Origin: Phoronis australis
Lineage: Eukaryota; Phoronida; Phoronidae
DNA: 64,000 nt
Assembly: GCA_002633005.1 (NCBI GenBank)
Contig: NMRA01000393.1
Location: 234,034-298,033, forward strand
Direction of reading: 5' to 3'
In this document: piece after piece, positions 10,783-24,129 of the stretch
Layout: every line of letters begins with the position of its first letter
Numbering within the stretch: position 1 is the first letter of the stretch
Notes under the pieces: model-generated
Database searches by the model: none
Told to the model about the DNA's origin: nothing
What the model saw: the letters and a program-made list of their open reading frames with translations, nothing else
Made by a program: the position numbers and the translations under genes

Positions 10783-13539
10783 CACAGATTTGTCAAGGAA
10801 CGCCGAAGATATGGCACAAAAACTCAATTAATAGGAAATCAGTCATCAGAAAATCTGGAATAACTCAAGAACAAGTAAAACAAATGGCAAACTTCCGATA
10901 GCCAGGAAAATGATCTATTCAGAGAAAACAGAAATATCCCTCAAGAGACAGCCGAGCAAATATGGCTCTGCAAAGAAAGATGTTGAAAAATAACCATTTC
11001 AACTCCATCTAATGCCTCAAAAACCAAGAGAAATTATAAGACTTCAAGCTTTATTCATGGGACACATGCTGTGTGTTTACATTCTACGTTGATCAGATAC
11101 AAAATGCAATCTGTAGCGCGCGAACAAAGAATAAAACATTTTTTTACAAATCCAAAGACTTGGAATAATGAGATTTCTCCAAGTAACATCTCCAAATGAA
11201 AATAAACCATAGCACAAAACACCATCTTCATCTATTATCACATCAATAAGCAAATAGAACAGGTTACCATAGAAACTGTCACTTTACATCATTTGGACAG
11301 GTAAATGCTACTAATCACCAAGTTGAAGGTGAATAATCATAGTTATACTCACCCACAAGAAAAGCAACAAAATATGCATGTGTTTTTGACATAAAAACAT
11401 CCAATATAAGTAATGTCACTGAATACGACTGAATACAGTTGGCAATATGACAAATCAAAGTAATGTCAGTGAATATGACTTAAAGGCGAAGGCAACCTGT
11501 TTTCGTGTCATTTTTAGCATAAATAAGGTTCATTGACTATCCCAGACATATTTTCCACTTAATTACAGATTTTCGTTATCTAATTAATTATTCGTTCTCT
11601 ACTGCGGAAGTGACATTTTGGGAGGCAATAATTTCGTGCCAATTTCTTTTCATATAGTCCGACTTATGGCTTTGGCTTTTACCTTCATTCTCTGTGATGA
11701 GAGACGACTATGGACTGTGAGGAATTCAGCTTCTGCCTAACTATTGTGACGGGACATTTAGGGTCATTTTGTCTCAATACTTTTCCAGAACAGATAACAC
11801 CAGGTCAAATATGTGATAATAAGGGAAGTTTTAGTCCCTGAAGTCCCTACAATTAAGTCACAACCATTTTGCGTTATGAAAGCGACAAAACTCTATTCTG
11901 TCTCAGTTCTGTTTAAGTCTGGATGCAGGATAAAGAAATAGGGAAATTGATCAGATAGTTGTAAAAGCAGAAAACACACTATTATCTAGACTATTGTCAG
12001 CATTTTCAGCTGGGTGCTGTCAAAATGATTTCAGACAGTTTTTTCAACAATAGTTACTACGAAATCATCTTACCTTCAGTAAAAGTAACAGGACTAACAC
12101 AGCAACATAAAAGGAAGTTGCTGATAATTTTTTTCAGTTGCAAGGAGGTTCCTATTTTTAAGAGCTCATAATTTAAGATTAATACTTCCAAATATTTACA
12201 CTTAAAGTACAGGTTGCTAAGTTATTGTGCTAACCATACAGCAATCAACATTTGCGGGTTGCATGGAATAGTTGAGTTTAAATATTGAATTTCAGTGTAT
12301 AATATTTCATAATGGTTATTTTGAATTGTGTGTGTCCTTGGGCACTTTTTCTTAGCACCAGTTATTAGGTAATTCTTTGTAATTATAGCAATAGTCCTCC
12401 AACAACAGAACACAGCCAGATGAAGTAAAGTATTATATACAAAGTAGTATCACCTCGTGTTCTGAATTCTTGAGAAAAAAAGTGAGTCTCATTCTGAATA
12501 TTTGTGAACTGAAAAATTGTAAAGCCTTAAAGATGGTGCCTGAAGCCAGTCAAAATACTAAAATAAGACTACGCGTAGGGTACTATCAACAGCAAAAGTG
12601 GGCTTTTCTCAAGTTACTTTTCATACTATAATTATGACGAAGCTCTGTACACAATTTTCAAACACGAACACCAGCCTTGCCTCCCCTTGCTCTATGATTA
12701 TGAATAATACAGTTGGCAAAATGTTAGTTCTTATGACCTAGTCACTTGAAGTTATGTGGTACCTTCAATTGACATGTCTTTGCATTAAACAAGAGATCTA
12801 GAAAACTATAGATATTAACACAGTAAAAATATACACTTTCTGAAAATGCAAAGCCTGTAGAAGTTTGCTTTTCAGATTTTTTGAGAATCTGTTGTTATTA
12901 ATCGGGTCACATGACTATATCCTTTTAGTAAAATATAGTAAAAAGAAAGGCACAATTGCATAGCATAATAATGTTATCGACTACATGATCAAATTTTATT
13001 GGATATAAATATTCAAGGTGAGAGCTCAAAAACGTTGAAATATCATTTCATTTTTGTTCTATGCAATTTTAAAAGTCTTTCATGAAAATTGTGAAAGTTT
13101 TATTTGTATATCCCCTCCTGCAAAAGTGGATCATTTTAAAAACAATTCCTATCCGCGTTCTTAAAAACAGGGCATAAAACAATAGTAAGTTAAAGCCTCA
13201 TATTTATGTTCGGAATATGTCCCGAAAATAATAGGTGCGTCGCAAGCTCCATTTCCAGAGATACAAAGCACTCTAATGCAAAACTTTATCCCATTCTCAG
13301 CAATGTTTATCACCATGAACCCAGACCAGTTAATTTAACTTTTGATTTAGACTGCTTTCTAACTAGTCTCAGCCTGTTCCTAACTCAGATGAGAAGTCAT
13401 TTCTGGGTTTACAAAGAACTCACACAACCATGGTTATAGCATAAAAGGACACTCCTGCACACATCCATGGGTAGAGCATAAAAGGATACTCTGTGACTAT
13501 TAGCTAACTTGTAGAGCACATTAGACCTTCTCCTGTAAG
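10783..13539. other. Unannotated AT-rich stretch
   Basis: No element ends, arrays or exons were recognised. Phrase aaggcgaaggcaacctg at about 11483 resembles ends of some dispersed repeats but no partner end was found. Confidence 0.35.
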
Positions 13540-14801
13540 TTAAAGTTGTCATCGTCAACCATCCTCTTCGCACTGAGAATATACACGCCAATTTTCAAAA
13601 CCATACTTAGAATAATTTGGTTGATAGAGGAGTAGACACCAAAAAACAAGACTCGAAAACAGCAAAAATGGCCACTAGGTGGTGCAAAATACCTTGATTC
13701 CATCCGAAAACAGGAGGATAGCATCACGTCACCAATAGAAGCCCGTATTCAAAATCTTATGAATATCTGTTGTCAACATCAAAAAACACTTGACAAAGAT
13801 CCTGCAAATGGTTTAGTAGATACAGCAATAGGCGAAAAAATGAAACTGCCACTAGGAGGCGCCACAGTAGTCGAAGTCATCAGAAAATCATCACCACCCG
13901 TCCACTTCATAACAAAAACATACATGCCAATTTTCACAATTATTCTGAAAGCGGTTTGGAGGGGTGGACTCCAAAAAACAGACTCAAAAACAGTAAATAT
14001 GGCCTCTAGATGGCGCAAACTAGGTCGAATCCATTTGAAAACACAAAGATAGCGTCACCTCACTAACAGAAGCTTGTACACCAAATTTTATATGTTGACG
14101 ACCTTTGAAGATACAGAGGTAAACATAAAAAAATAAAATTGCCACTAGGTGGCACACCAGTAGTCAGATCTGTCCGAAAGTTGTCGTCGTCCGTTGTCAT
14201 CATCATATTAATTCACTTAGTACTAAATTTAGTAAAGATCCTGCAAATGGTTTAGGAAATATAGCCATAGGCACAAAAAACAAAACTGCCACTAGGAGGC
14301 GCCACAGTACTCGAAGTCCTCAGAAAATCATCGTCAACCGTTGTCTTCAAAGTAAGAACATACATGCCACTTTTCACAACCATGCTTAGAGTGGTTTGGT
14401 TGATAGAGGGTTGGACGTTAAAAACACATTCGAAAAGAGTAAAAATGGCCACTAGGTGATGCAAACTATGTCGAATCCATCAGAAAATGGGGGGATGCCG
14501 TCGTCTCACTAATAGATGCCTATATACCAAATTTTGTGAAAATATGCAGAGGACCTTTGAAGATACAGAAGTAAACGTAAAAAAATAAAATTGCCACTAG
14601 GGGGCACACCGGTAGCCGGATCCGTCCGAAACTTCGCTCATGCCGTCCCATCCATGAAAGAAGCATGTGAGCAAAATTTCATGAACATACGTCAACCAGT
14701 TTTGGAGATAGAGCAACGGACGCCGGACGGACGCCAAACAGACGGACGACGGACGGACAGAGATGACGGCTAATGTGTCCACATATAAATATGTGGGCGC
14801 A
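13540..14801 (+). mobile_element. 5'-truncated pearl/Helentron-like element
   Basis: Core units lie near 13669, 13848, 13999, 14140, 14287, 14447 and 14592. They follow the same three-subtype order as the 7177-8700 element. The 5' hairpin seen in the other copies is missing, so the left end is truncated or replaced. The 3' end has a cggacgcc/ACGG tract (14715-14762) and the terminal hairpin (14774-14801), followed by host sequence. Confidence 0.75.
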
Positions 14802-14967
14802 TAACAGTGAACTGTAAGTTTGTTCCAAGCCTAGCCATCACTCCTCTGTGAGTAGTAAGTAAAGACCTGAATCTTACATTCTACGAAGTGGTCCCAATCA
14901 AAAGGTAGTTACTTGACAGAAGGCAAGGAAAACACCCTGTTACACAATTAATGCAGTTGTACAATCT

Positions 14968-15305
14968 GAGAGTTGCATGGACAGCGGTGCCCTCAAGGCA
15001 CGTTTTTCAATGGCCAAAATTGCTCTTTGTGAGTGAGAGTTGCGTGGACAGTAGCCCCCTCAAGGCATGTTTTTCAATGACGCAAGGTGCTCTTTCTGAG
15101 TGAGAGTTGCCTGGACAGTGGCCACCTCAAGGCATGNCCCGCAAGGCATTCAATGGCCAAAAGTGCTTTTTGTGAGTGAGAGTTGGGTGGACAGTGGCCC
15201 TTTCAAGGCATTCAATGGCCAAAGGTGCTCTTTATGAGTGAGAGTTGCGTAGACAGTGGTGCCCTTGAGGCATTCAATGTCCAAAGGCACTCATTTTGAG
15301 TGAGA
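14968..15305 (+). repeat. Imperfect minisatellite, about 62-76 bp x 5
   Basis: Units start gagagttg at 14968, 15035, 15102, 15178 and 15240. They share ggacagtggc, tcaaggca, ttcaatg and gtgctcttt blocks and vary in length. A single N lies inside at 15137, so the exact unit number is uncertain. Confidence 0.88.
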
Positions 15306-16581
15306 TTTTAACAACCCATCAAACGTTATGTAACTAAACACCATACGTTAGTATTATAGGTTATTAGGAATTACATCAATGTAAATAAACAGTGCTTAAT
15401 TGTTTTCTGTAATTAACATTTTGAATAAAACTAGTCTCAAAGGAAATGCCTAATTAAGGAAAAATGTCTCAGTTCACAAAATGATGAAAATTCTACCTAC
15501 CGGTCACCATCAAAAGCATCCCCAACCCTGTTGGATGCCCTCATTGGCTCTGCATCAAGTAGCGAAAACTAACACTTTGTGCACTGGAGAATATGTTCAC
15601 ATACGTTCAAATCACTGACAGTTTCACTAATAAATTAAAACGCTATTGAAAAAGCTAGTATGTTTGCCAAACAGACGGTTGTACACAAAATTGATGTCAA
15701 AACTGGCTGCTCTAAATGGATGATGAACAAAACTTCTTACCCCTGCACATGGTGTGTCCTTTGAAGTAACGGTCTGACTACAAAAGTGCCGGTCCCAGCT
15801 GTTTGAGGTAACTAAAGTCTTCGGCATTTAGTAAAAGAACCATTAAAGGTTACACACTGTTCAAATCACTGGTATTATTGCTACTTCATAACAGCAAAAG
15901 CACTTTGCAAAAGGGGTGATGGTTAATAAGAATCTAACAACAATGCAAAAATCCAATAAAAAACAAGCTACACACACATATGTAACAGGAAACACCTGGT
16001 TGTAACCAGTAGCAGAAGGTGTAGTTACAAGGTTGCTAGGAGACCAGAGCCATATTATCAAGGTGCTTATTCAAGTCAAAGAACAGGTGGTTTGTTACCA
16101 TTTGATCTGGGTTCTTCTAATAATCACATGTGATGAAACATGATTGGCTGTCTCTGATAACAACTGACAACTTTGTTGTTCACAGCACTCACTTGACTGA
16201 CAAACTGACTCATGCAGTGATGTGTGCAAAGGATGTGAAAGTTAGCACTCTCCATCATCATTTTTCAGTGTCATTTGGCTGTCTAAACAGAAAACGCTGA
16301 TATAGCCCACAATCTGCCTTCCTTAAACAGCCTCCAACACAGATTACCCCATGCCAAAAGATCTCTTCCTATTAAGATCAATCAATTTCTAGAAGTGCAT
16401 CACCAATCAACAGTGAAGTGATCTTTCTCATTGGCTTCACTACTCAACCAGCCCCCATCAAATTTAAATTGTTTAGTGATAACAGGATCATTGAAGTTAT
16501 CAATAGGAAGTGCAGCGACTACCGAGAGGATAGAAATACTATATGTGAATTTTTTAAATGTTGTTTACGTATTTTAAAAAC
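15306..16581. other. Unannotated stretch
   Basis: No recognisable gene or element. Confidence 0.35.
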
Positions 16582-17219
16582 AACTAAAATGAAATGCTTA
16601 TAGAAGTTGGTTGTTCTTCATTTATTATACACATAAATAATTGCCAAAATTTTCACATTTCAAGGACAGGTTATTTTGTTGTTGGAAACGTTTCCCATGT
16701 AGATTTACACAGTCGGTGAAAACCAAGCTAATATAGACCAACATTATCTCATAATTTTATTGTGAAATTTGACAAACTATTGATGTGCCATTTGTGCTTA
16801 ATTGGTGGACAACAGTTAATATTTTAACCAAATTTCTACACATTTCTGAGACAACACCTGCTGTTCATGATGGCAACATGTGCTGATAACTTCAGTGACA
16901 CCCAGCGGCCCAAGTTAAGTGTTTCCACTAGTCCCACTGCCAAGTAAATCCACATGTTTACTGCAAAGTATTTAGCATTCTCACAGACTAAGTATTCCTC
17001 TAAACACTGAAGTCAGAGTTAACCACAAGTGGTTCCATAGGTTTACTATAAATTGTAAAAAATGTATAAACCATTATTATTCAATATTTTCCATTTACCT
17101 TTTTGATCAAGCATAATTATAATCAGGATGTTTTAGGTATTAGGCCTGATAAGAACAGATATTGATGTTATGACTGAACTGATTAAACTTGAGGTTTAAT
17201 GGCACGCTGTAATAAACAT

Positions 17220-17617
17220 GGTGTTCCTTCGAAGCTGGAATCCCGGTGTAAAACAGATATCCCGGAGTCGAAAACAGACTTCCAAACATTCAAAACAGTT
17301 AACCAGCCCAAAACACAAACCCCAACCTTTAAACAAGAACCCCAGGGATTGGACAGGAAACCTGGACAATTTTTTTAGGTCTCTGGGTTTCCTGTTCAAT
17401 CCCTGGGGTTCCTGCTTTAAAGGTGGGGGTTTGTGTTTTCCGGGCTGGCTAGCTCAGTTTTGAAGGTGCAGGAACCTGTTTTCCACTGTGAGATATCTGT
17501 TTTACACCGTGAGATATCTGTTTTACACCGTGAGATATCTGTTTTACACCGTGAGATATCTGTTTTACACCGTGAGATATCTGTTTTACACCAGGGTTTC
17601 TGTTTCGATGGAACACC
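17220..17617 (+). mobile_element. Foldback-like element, short allele (5 arm subrepeats)
   Basis: The ends are inverted: GGTGTTCCTTCGAA at the left and TTCGATGGAACACC at the right. The inverted arms continue inwards (gtaaaacagatatc versus gatatctgttttac; cccaaaacacaaacccc versus gggggtttgtgtttt; ggaaacctgga versus tctgggtttcc) and meet near 17370. The right arm carries five 21-bp subrepeats. TAATAAA flanks both sides (17210-17216 and 17619-17625), possibly a 9-bp target duplication with one mismatch. Long inverted arms with tandem subrepeats are the hallmark of Foldback-type elements. A Mutator-like origin is possible from the duplication length. Confidence 0.75.
17488..17592 (+). repeat. 21-bp array, 5 units, in the foldback element arm
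   Basis: Units gtgagatatctgttttacac-c start at 17488, 17509, 17530, 17551 and 17572. The period is a multiple of three and the unit has no stop on the plus strand, so heptapeptide-repeat frames appear; they are treated as non-coding. Confidence 0.95.
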
Positions 17618-18790
17618 CTAATAAAGAACCTGCATGGTTTGACAGAAGAAAATCCTTAAAATTGATGACAGCCTGATGGGAACTACAGTTAACATTTCCT
17701 TAAAGGACTGGGTCATTATGCCATCTCATCACATTTCATTTTCTTTATTCAGGACATGCGAGTTTTTTTGTAAACCACTTTCATCATAATTTGAGACATC
17801 TTGCTTGAACCATGACTTCTCAAGTCCATCAAACTTACAGGCATGACCCTGAAAAGAAAGTCGTACAATGCATACCAGTGATTTTGTCCTTGAACAATTT
17901 ACCTTCAATCTCCCTTGAAGCTATCAATCCCATCGACTGCTCATATCAATCTCACCGACTGCTCATCTTTCACTGCCCTGGAAGCAAAAAAGAAATCAAA
18001 ACTTAACAACTGGTCAGCTCTTAAAAGCAAATAACAGCCTGTAGTGAACTCGGAGCTAGGCCATGAGACAACTCTTACGTTAACATTTGGGATTTTGTTA
18101 CCCCAACGCCTAAGCGAGCCCAAGCCAGACGGCGAGCCCAAGCCAGACGNAACTAAAATGAAATGCTTATAGAAGTTGGTTGTTCTTCATTTATTATACA
18201 CATAAATAATTGCCAAAATTTTCACATTTCAAGGACAGGTTATTTTGTTGTTGGAAACGTTTCCCATGTAGATTTACACAGTCGGTGAAAACCAAGCTAA
18301 TATAGACCAACATTATCTCATAATTTTATTGTGAAATTTGACAAACTATTGATGTGCCATTTGTGCTTAATTGGTGGACAACAGTTAATATTTTAACCAA
18401 ATTTCTACACATTTCTAAGACAACACCTGCTGTTAATGACTGCAACATGTGCTGATAACTTCAGTGACACCCAGCCAAAGTTAAGTGTTTCCACTAGTCC
18501 CACTGCCAAGTAAATCCACATGTTTACTGCAAAGTATTTTTAGCATTCTCACAGACTAAGTATTCCTCTAAACACTGAAGCCAGAGTTAACCACAAATGG
18601 TTCCATAGGTTTACTATAAACTGTAAAAAATGTATAAACCATTATTATTATTCAATATTTTTCATTTACCTTTTTGATCAAGCATAATTATTATAATCGG
18701 TATTTTTAGATATTAAGGCCTGATAAGAACAGATATTGTTATGACTGAACTGATTAAACTTGAGGTTTAATGGCACGCTGTAATACACAT

Positions 18791-19585
18791 GGTGTTCCTT
18801 CAAAGCTGGAATCCTGGTGTAAAACAGATATCCCGGAGTTGAAAACAGACTTCCGATCATCCAAAACAGCTAACCAGCCCAAAACACAAACCCCAACCTT
18901 TAAATAGGAACCCCAGGGATTGGACAGTAAACCTGGACAATTGTTTTAGGTCTCTGGGTTTCCTGTTCAACCCCTGGGGTTCCTGCTTTAAAGGTGGGGG
19001 TTTGTGTTGTCCGGGCTGTCTAGCTCAGTTTTGTAGGTGCAGGAATCTGTCTTCCACTGTGAGATATCTGTTTTACAGTGTGAGATATCTGTTTTACAGT
19101 GTGGGATATCTGTTTTACACTGTGAGATATCTGTTTTCCACTGTGAGATATCTGTGTTACACTGTGAGATATCTGTGTTACACTGTGAGATATCTGTTTT
19201 CCACTGTGAGATATCTGTTTTACACTGTGAGATATCTGCTTTAAACTGTGAGCTATCTGCTTTACACTGTGAGATATCTGTTTAACACTGTGAGATAACT
19301 GTTTTCCACTGTGAGATATCTGTGTTACACTGAGAGATATCTGTTTTCCACTGTGAGATATCTGTTTTACACTGTGAGATATCTGCTTTACACTGTGACA
19401 TATTTGCTTTACACTGTGAGATATCTGTTTTACACTGTGAGATATCTGTTTAACACTGTGAGATATCTGTTTAACACTGTGAGATAACTGTTTTACACTG
19501 TGAGATATCTGTTTTACACTGTGAGATATGTTTTACACTGTGAGATATCTGTTTTACACCGGGGTTTCTGTTTCGATGGAACACC
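18791..19585 (+). mobile_element. Foldback-like element, long allele (about 24 arm subrepeats)
   Basis: It has the same termini as 17220-17617 (GGTGTTCCTTC at left, GATGGAACACC at right) and the same inner arms. The right arm holds a 21-bp array over about 19047-19556. The right flank ctaataaag matches copy 1; the left flank reads taatacaca. Unit variants (ttttccac, tgttacac, gctttacac) are interspersed, so the array grew through several rounds of local duplication. Confidence 0.78.
19047..19556 (+). repeat. 21-bp array, about 24 units
   Basis: The consensus is gtgagatatctgttttacac-t with substitutions and one 19-bp unit (gtgagatatgttttacact). All three plus-strand frames stay open over much of it, giving heptapeptide repeats. 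There is no sign of selection on protein sequence. Confidence 0.93.
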
Positions 19586-19914
19586 CTAATAAAGAACCTG
19601 CACGGTATGACAAAAGAAAACCCTTAACATTGACGACAGCCTGATGGGAACTACAGTTAACATTTCCTTAAAGGAGTGGCTCATTATACCATCTCACCAC
19701 AAAATGTGAACATTTCATTTTATTTATTCAGGACATGTGAGTTTTTTGTAAACCACTTTCATCATAATTTGAGACATCTTGTTTGAACCATGACTTCTCA
19801 AGTCCTTCAAACTTACAGGCATGACCCTGAAAAGAAAGTCGTACATTATTTTTCAAAATTTACATACAAGTGATTTTGTACTTTAACAATTTACCTTCAA
19901 TATCCCTTGAAGCT

Positions 19915-20048
19915 ATCAATCCCATCGACTGCTCATATCAATCCCATCGACTGCTCATATCAATCTCACCGACTGCTCATATCAATCTCATCGACTGCTC
20001 ATATCAATCTCATCGACTGCTCATATCAATCTCACCGACTGCTCATCT
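19915..20048 (+). repeat. 22-bp array, about 6 units
   Basis: Units cccatcgactgctcatatcaat (variants ctcatcg, ctcaccg). The allele-like copy 1 has two units (17930-17965). Confidence 0.9.
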
Positions 20049-20195
20049 TTCACTGCCCCTGGAAGCAAAAAAGAAATCAAAACTTTAACAACTGGTCAGC
20101 TCTTAAAAGCAAATAACAGCCTGCAGTGAACTCGGAGCTAGGCCATGAGACAACTCCTACGTTAACATTTGGGATTTTGTTATCCCAACGCCTAA

Positions 20196-20362
20196 GCGAG
20201 CCCAAGCCAGACTGCGAGCCCATGCCAGACAGCAAGCCCAAGCCAGACAGCGAGCCCATGCCAGACAGCGAGCCCAAGCCAGACAGCGAGCCCAAGCCAG
20301 ACAGCGAGCCCAAGCCAGACAGCGAGCCCAAGCCAGACTACGAGCCTAAGCCAGACTGCGAC
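20196..20362 (+). repeat. 18-bp array, about 9 units
   Basis: Units gagcccaagccagacagc. The period is a multiple of three, giving a Lys/Pro/Asp/Ser/Glu hexapeptide repeat in one frame. No upstream exon, domain or splice structure supports a gene. Confidence 0.92.
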
Positions 20363-20365
20363 TAA

Positions 20366-21425
20366 CCCCTACCCATCCTAACAGATTACCAAATAAATGC
20401 TCGTGGCTTAATAGCGGTGATGGTGAAGAAAACCTATTCAATAATGTCTTTTATAATGCATCAATTTTAAAAATTAATACAAACTACTATTTGCTTTTCA
20501 AGTTTAACAAGAGTCATGTTGGTTGTTTGTCTTACCGTACTTATTGTTGGCTTTTGGATTTAGAAACTGGTACGCTAAACTGGCTTGTTGGTTTATGAAC
20601 TTCATCTAGGTAAAAATGAGCAAATTTTTTATTAAACACTAAACAAACATTTGTCTTCACCACACAGATGGTTTCTAACTGCAATAAACAAATTTTACAT
20701 CATGCTTCCCCCCCTCCTCCGAAGTTCAACACAAGCACTTAAGCTCTTCATCAACAGTCCAAGCTGACATTACATGACATGCAGATATCCATTTTATAGT
20801 ATTCACACAAAATGACACACACATCCATCTTCGTTAAATGAGAATCATTTATTTAGTCACTATTGTTTGCTGTCATCAGTGCCAATAAGGCAGTCACCTT
20901 CAATTGAATATCTGCACTAGCAATGCCATGTCTGTCTATGGACAAAAAACTAGCTTCGTAAAATCTGGTATGTCTTGAAATTTAAAAGTAGTTACACAAA
21001 GGCACTGGCTCTGAGATCAGACTGTTCCACTGGCTCTGATATCTGACTTTTCCACTGCAGCCAATGGTGAAATGTCAATTTCATACAAAAATGACTCTTT
21101 TTCATTTTTCAGACAGTCATATTCCTTCAAAACAGTAACTGATGGTACCGTAGTTACAGTATACAACTTCAACATGGAAAAGCATTAATTTAATGCCGCA
21201 ACAAATCTCCCATGAAAAATTAATAAAAACATTTCAATTGCATCCTGAATTGGTGCTTTTACCATGATTATGTTCATTTCTATGTGGAGTACTTAAATAC
21301 CACTTAGTTCAATAATTTCCTCACTCAAATTCTAACAAAAATAACTGCCAAATTTTTCATTTCTCAAAAGTTCATTGCATGCATTGTTAAAAGTTTTCAA
21401 AATTTCATCACATATTTCTTGTTGA
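20366..21425. other. Unannotated stretch
   Basis: No gene, element end or array was recognised. A phrase around tccactggctctga-atc is repeated twice near 21003-21040. Confidence 0.35.
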
Positions 21426-21718
21426 CATAAAGACGGAGTGAATGGGGAGGGATTGCGTTGCAGTTCGTATCCATAAAATTAGCAATTTCACTCTTGCTGA
21501 CATAAAGACAGGGTGAATGGGGAGGGACTGCGTTGCAGTTCGTATCCATCAAATTAGCAATTTCACTCTTGCTGACATAAAGACAGGGTGAATGGGGAGG
21601 GACTGCGTTGCAGTTCGTATCCATAAAATTAGCAATTTCACTCTTGCTGACATAAAGACTGGGTGAATCGGGAGGGATTGCATTGCGGTTCGTATCCATA
21701 AAATTAGCAATTTCACAT
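21426..21718 (+). repeat. Minisatellite, 75 bp x 4
   Basis: Units start cataaagac at 21426, 21501, 21576 and 21651. The minus strand stays open with a 25-residue repeat (108 codons, 21397-21723). Unit differences change amino acids freely and there is no homology, so it is treated as non-coding. Confidence 0.95.
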
Positions 21719-21783
21719 ACCATATATTTTCAAGTTTCCCAAATCACGACAGACGTTTATTCTTACCATGCTCCCCACCAGTT

Positions 21784-21898
21784 CTCCACCCCGGGTATTC
21801 CTAATTCTCCACCCCGGGCATTCCTAATTCTCCACCCCGGGTATTCCTAATTCTCCACCCCGGGTATTCCTAATTCTCCACCCCGGGCATTCCTAATT
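21784..21898 (+). repeat. Minisatellite, 23 bp x 5
   Basis: Units ctccaccccgggtattccta start at 21784, 21807, 21830, 21853 and 21876, with a t/c change (gtatt or gcatt). Confidence 0.96.
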
Positions 21899-24129
21899 CT
21901 TGGGTCCATTGCCATCAAGCAACTCCCTCATTACCTTGATCTCAATTTTTGCTCATGTTGAAGGACTCGGACTAATTTTATGGCTTGCGGCAGCCTAAAC
22001 ATACTGAATCATGTTCACAGAGACCTTCAAATGAAATCACAGCTCACGGGTACAAATGCCATACTCTATTCTCAGAAACTTACACCTAAATTTCTCCCCG
22101 TTCAAAACATGTGCCGTTTAATTTCTAATTCAATTCTGCCTGCCAACGAAGATATAACACGGACCATTGCATACACCGATCTTGCCCGATTTTTTCCGGA
22201 ACAGTGCTGACTTTTGTCTGTTTACTTCCTGTTGTAAATTAAGCGCGTTTGATGTGTGATGTCTGCTGTGATGATTAATGCACTGATTTCATGAAACAAA
22301 TGGAACAATTGTGAACAAATCTAAGAAAACTGTTAGTAATTCAAAGTTTGGATAAATCAACACAAACTTCAAACAAATTTCAGGGGAACTCACTGTCTGA
22401 CTTTGATACTCGCAGTGGCGACTTTGAGACCACCTGTATTTTTGCCAGCTCGCCAGTTCAATCTGAGGTCACATTGGTGACCTGCAGCTCACCAAATTGA
22501 GCATCGACTAATTTGGAGCTTTTGATCTAAAAGAAAATAAAAAAATCAATTTCACAAATTCCAGTATTCCACCATAATGTGTCCCAAATTGCAGACAAAT
22601 GAGGTAACGGCATGTAATATAAACTACGCAAAATAATTCCAAAATGTGAAAAATCCTACATAGATTATTCAAACAATACCTGACGAACTGTCATGAAATT
22701 GTAATTAACAAGTCAAAATTACAAAACACAGGAAGGTAGACTTGTTCAAACAACTGGTGACTAGAAGGAGGTGAATAACTATTCCCATCTGTGCTCTAGT
22801 TAATTGACTTGGTCGTCAGACAGGTAAAGACTGTATTGATCCAACTGCTAGAGTTAGTATGTACCAGAAGCAGGCAGTATTTGAACCAGTATAAATACAA
22901 TGGTAAACAAACAGATCCCTGCGACAGAGCTGCATGCCTAAACCCTCCTGGCATTCTGTCACAGAAACAAACAGATCACTGCGACACAGACACATGATTG
23001 TATAAACCCTCCTCACATTGAGAGAAAAGAGAGGAAATAAATTTATTACAGTGACCATTATGTAAGTTAAACACCAACCCCACTGAACTTATTAGTCACT
23101 TTAAACAAAATACAAGAACAGGAATGCACATACAATTTCATATGAAGCTCAAAACCTATTTCAGAAATTAAGTGAACAGAAAATTTCATCCTCTATTAAA
23201 GAGTTCCCAGCATGCATTTTCTTAGTTTTTGAGGTTTCAATTAGCTAATATGAAATGAATACCATAAAATCGAACTAAATAACCACTTTTTATGCCAAAT
23301 ACTCGCGAATTTTTTAATTTTGAAGAAAAATTAGTTATTTCTAAGTTTCCTGCGAAATGATGCAATGGGTGGAAGACGGTTGGCCACTTGACAACCATCT
23401 GCAATGTCAGAACACAACAAGTTGAAAGACAAGGATGATTTTGAGCGAGAACTGGACAGTTATTAATGCAGACAGAGTGGAGAGTGGAAATGGGCATCAC
23501 TTTCATGGGCTTTAAGGCCATATGAACTCGACCCACATGCACCAGAAATGCTGCAGACACATGTGAGCCACAACTAACTGAACCAAGGGGGTGGTCAATA
23601 TTCACAAAACATGCACTTTATAATCACTGACGAAGGCCACAGTAAGCTTATGTCACTTGTATTCACCATTGCCAATTGAAGACAGAATGAGCACAGTCTA
23701 AAGATGAATAAGCCTATGTGTGTAGTAGCACTAAATGTGGGGTAGATGGCCTGGCATCACTCGCGTGGAAGCAGTTTGTTCATTATTTATAAAATTTGCA
23801 AATGCACTTTCAAGGTGGTGAGTCTTTCATCGTAACGCCGCTTTTTGTGTGTGGTCGAAACACGATTCATTGAAATGTGTGGCTGCGGCCGACTGAATCG
23901 CATTTTCCACACTGAAATTCCCGCGACACTCGTGTCGTTCCCAAACCGATGCAACTTACACTTACTTACAAAATTTGGAACATAGAGGAGGCGTTCTTAG
24001 TCAACTTGTTGTTTCCACAGCCTCCACAAACGCACCTATTCATGTCTGAAAAAAGCCGCTCTCCGCAGACTTTCCCCACAACTCCTCAGTATCGCACTGG
24101 TAAAAACAACAACGGGGGCGACGGTCTTC
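21899..24129. other. Mostly unannotated stretch with one imperfect tandem pair
   Basis: An imperfect repeat of about 55-60 bp occurs twice at 22912-23020 (shared aaacagatc-ctgcgaca and aaccctcct blocks). Sequence near 23820-23945 is richer in CpG than its surroundings, but no first exon could be supported. The 122-codon minus frame at 23237-23605 is unrecognised and not supported. Confidence 0.35.

Larger units (their letters stand above)
16582..18149 (+). repeat. First of two near-identical tandem copies joined by an N (allele-like copy 1)
   Basis: The stretch starting aactaaaatgaaatgct at 16582 is repeated from 18151, straight after an N at 18150. The copies differ by scattered substitutions and small indels, and mainly by the length of three internal tandem arrays (21, 22 and 18 bp units), all shorter here. 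This is best read as two haplotypes placed end to end by the assembly, though a true tandem duplication is not excluded. Confidence 0.85.
18151..20365 (+). repeat. Second tandem copy of the 16582-18149 locus (allele-like copy 2)
   Basis: It is colinear with copy 1 but longer: the foldback element is 795 bp instead of 398, the 22-bp array has 6 units instead of 2, and the 18-bp array has about 9 units instead of about 2. Copy 1 ends in the 18-bp array at the N, so its true length there is unknown. Confidence 0.85.

Noticed and set aside
19002-19285. Heptapeptide-repeat frames over the 21-bp array
   Set aside because: Several frames are open at once because the period is a multiple of three. 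The units form part of an inverted-repeat element arm.
21397-21723. 108-codon frame with a 25-residue repeat
   Set aside because: The 75-bp array makes an open frame unavoidable once one unit lacks stops. Substitutions between units change residues freely.
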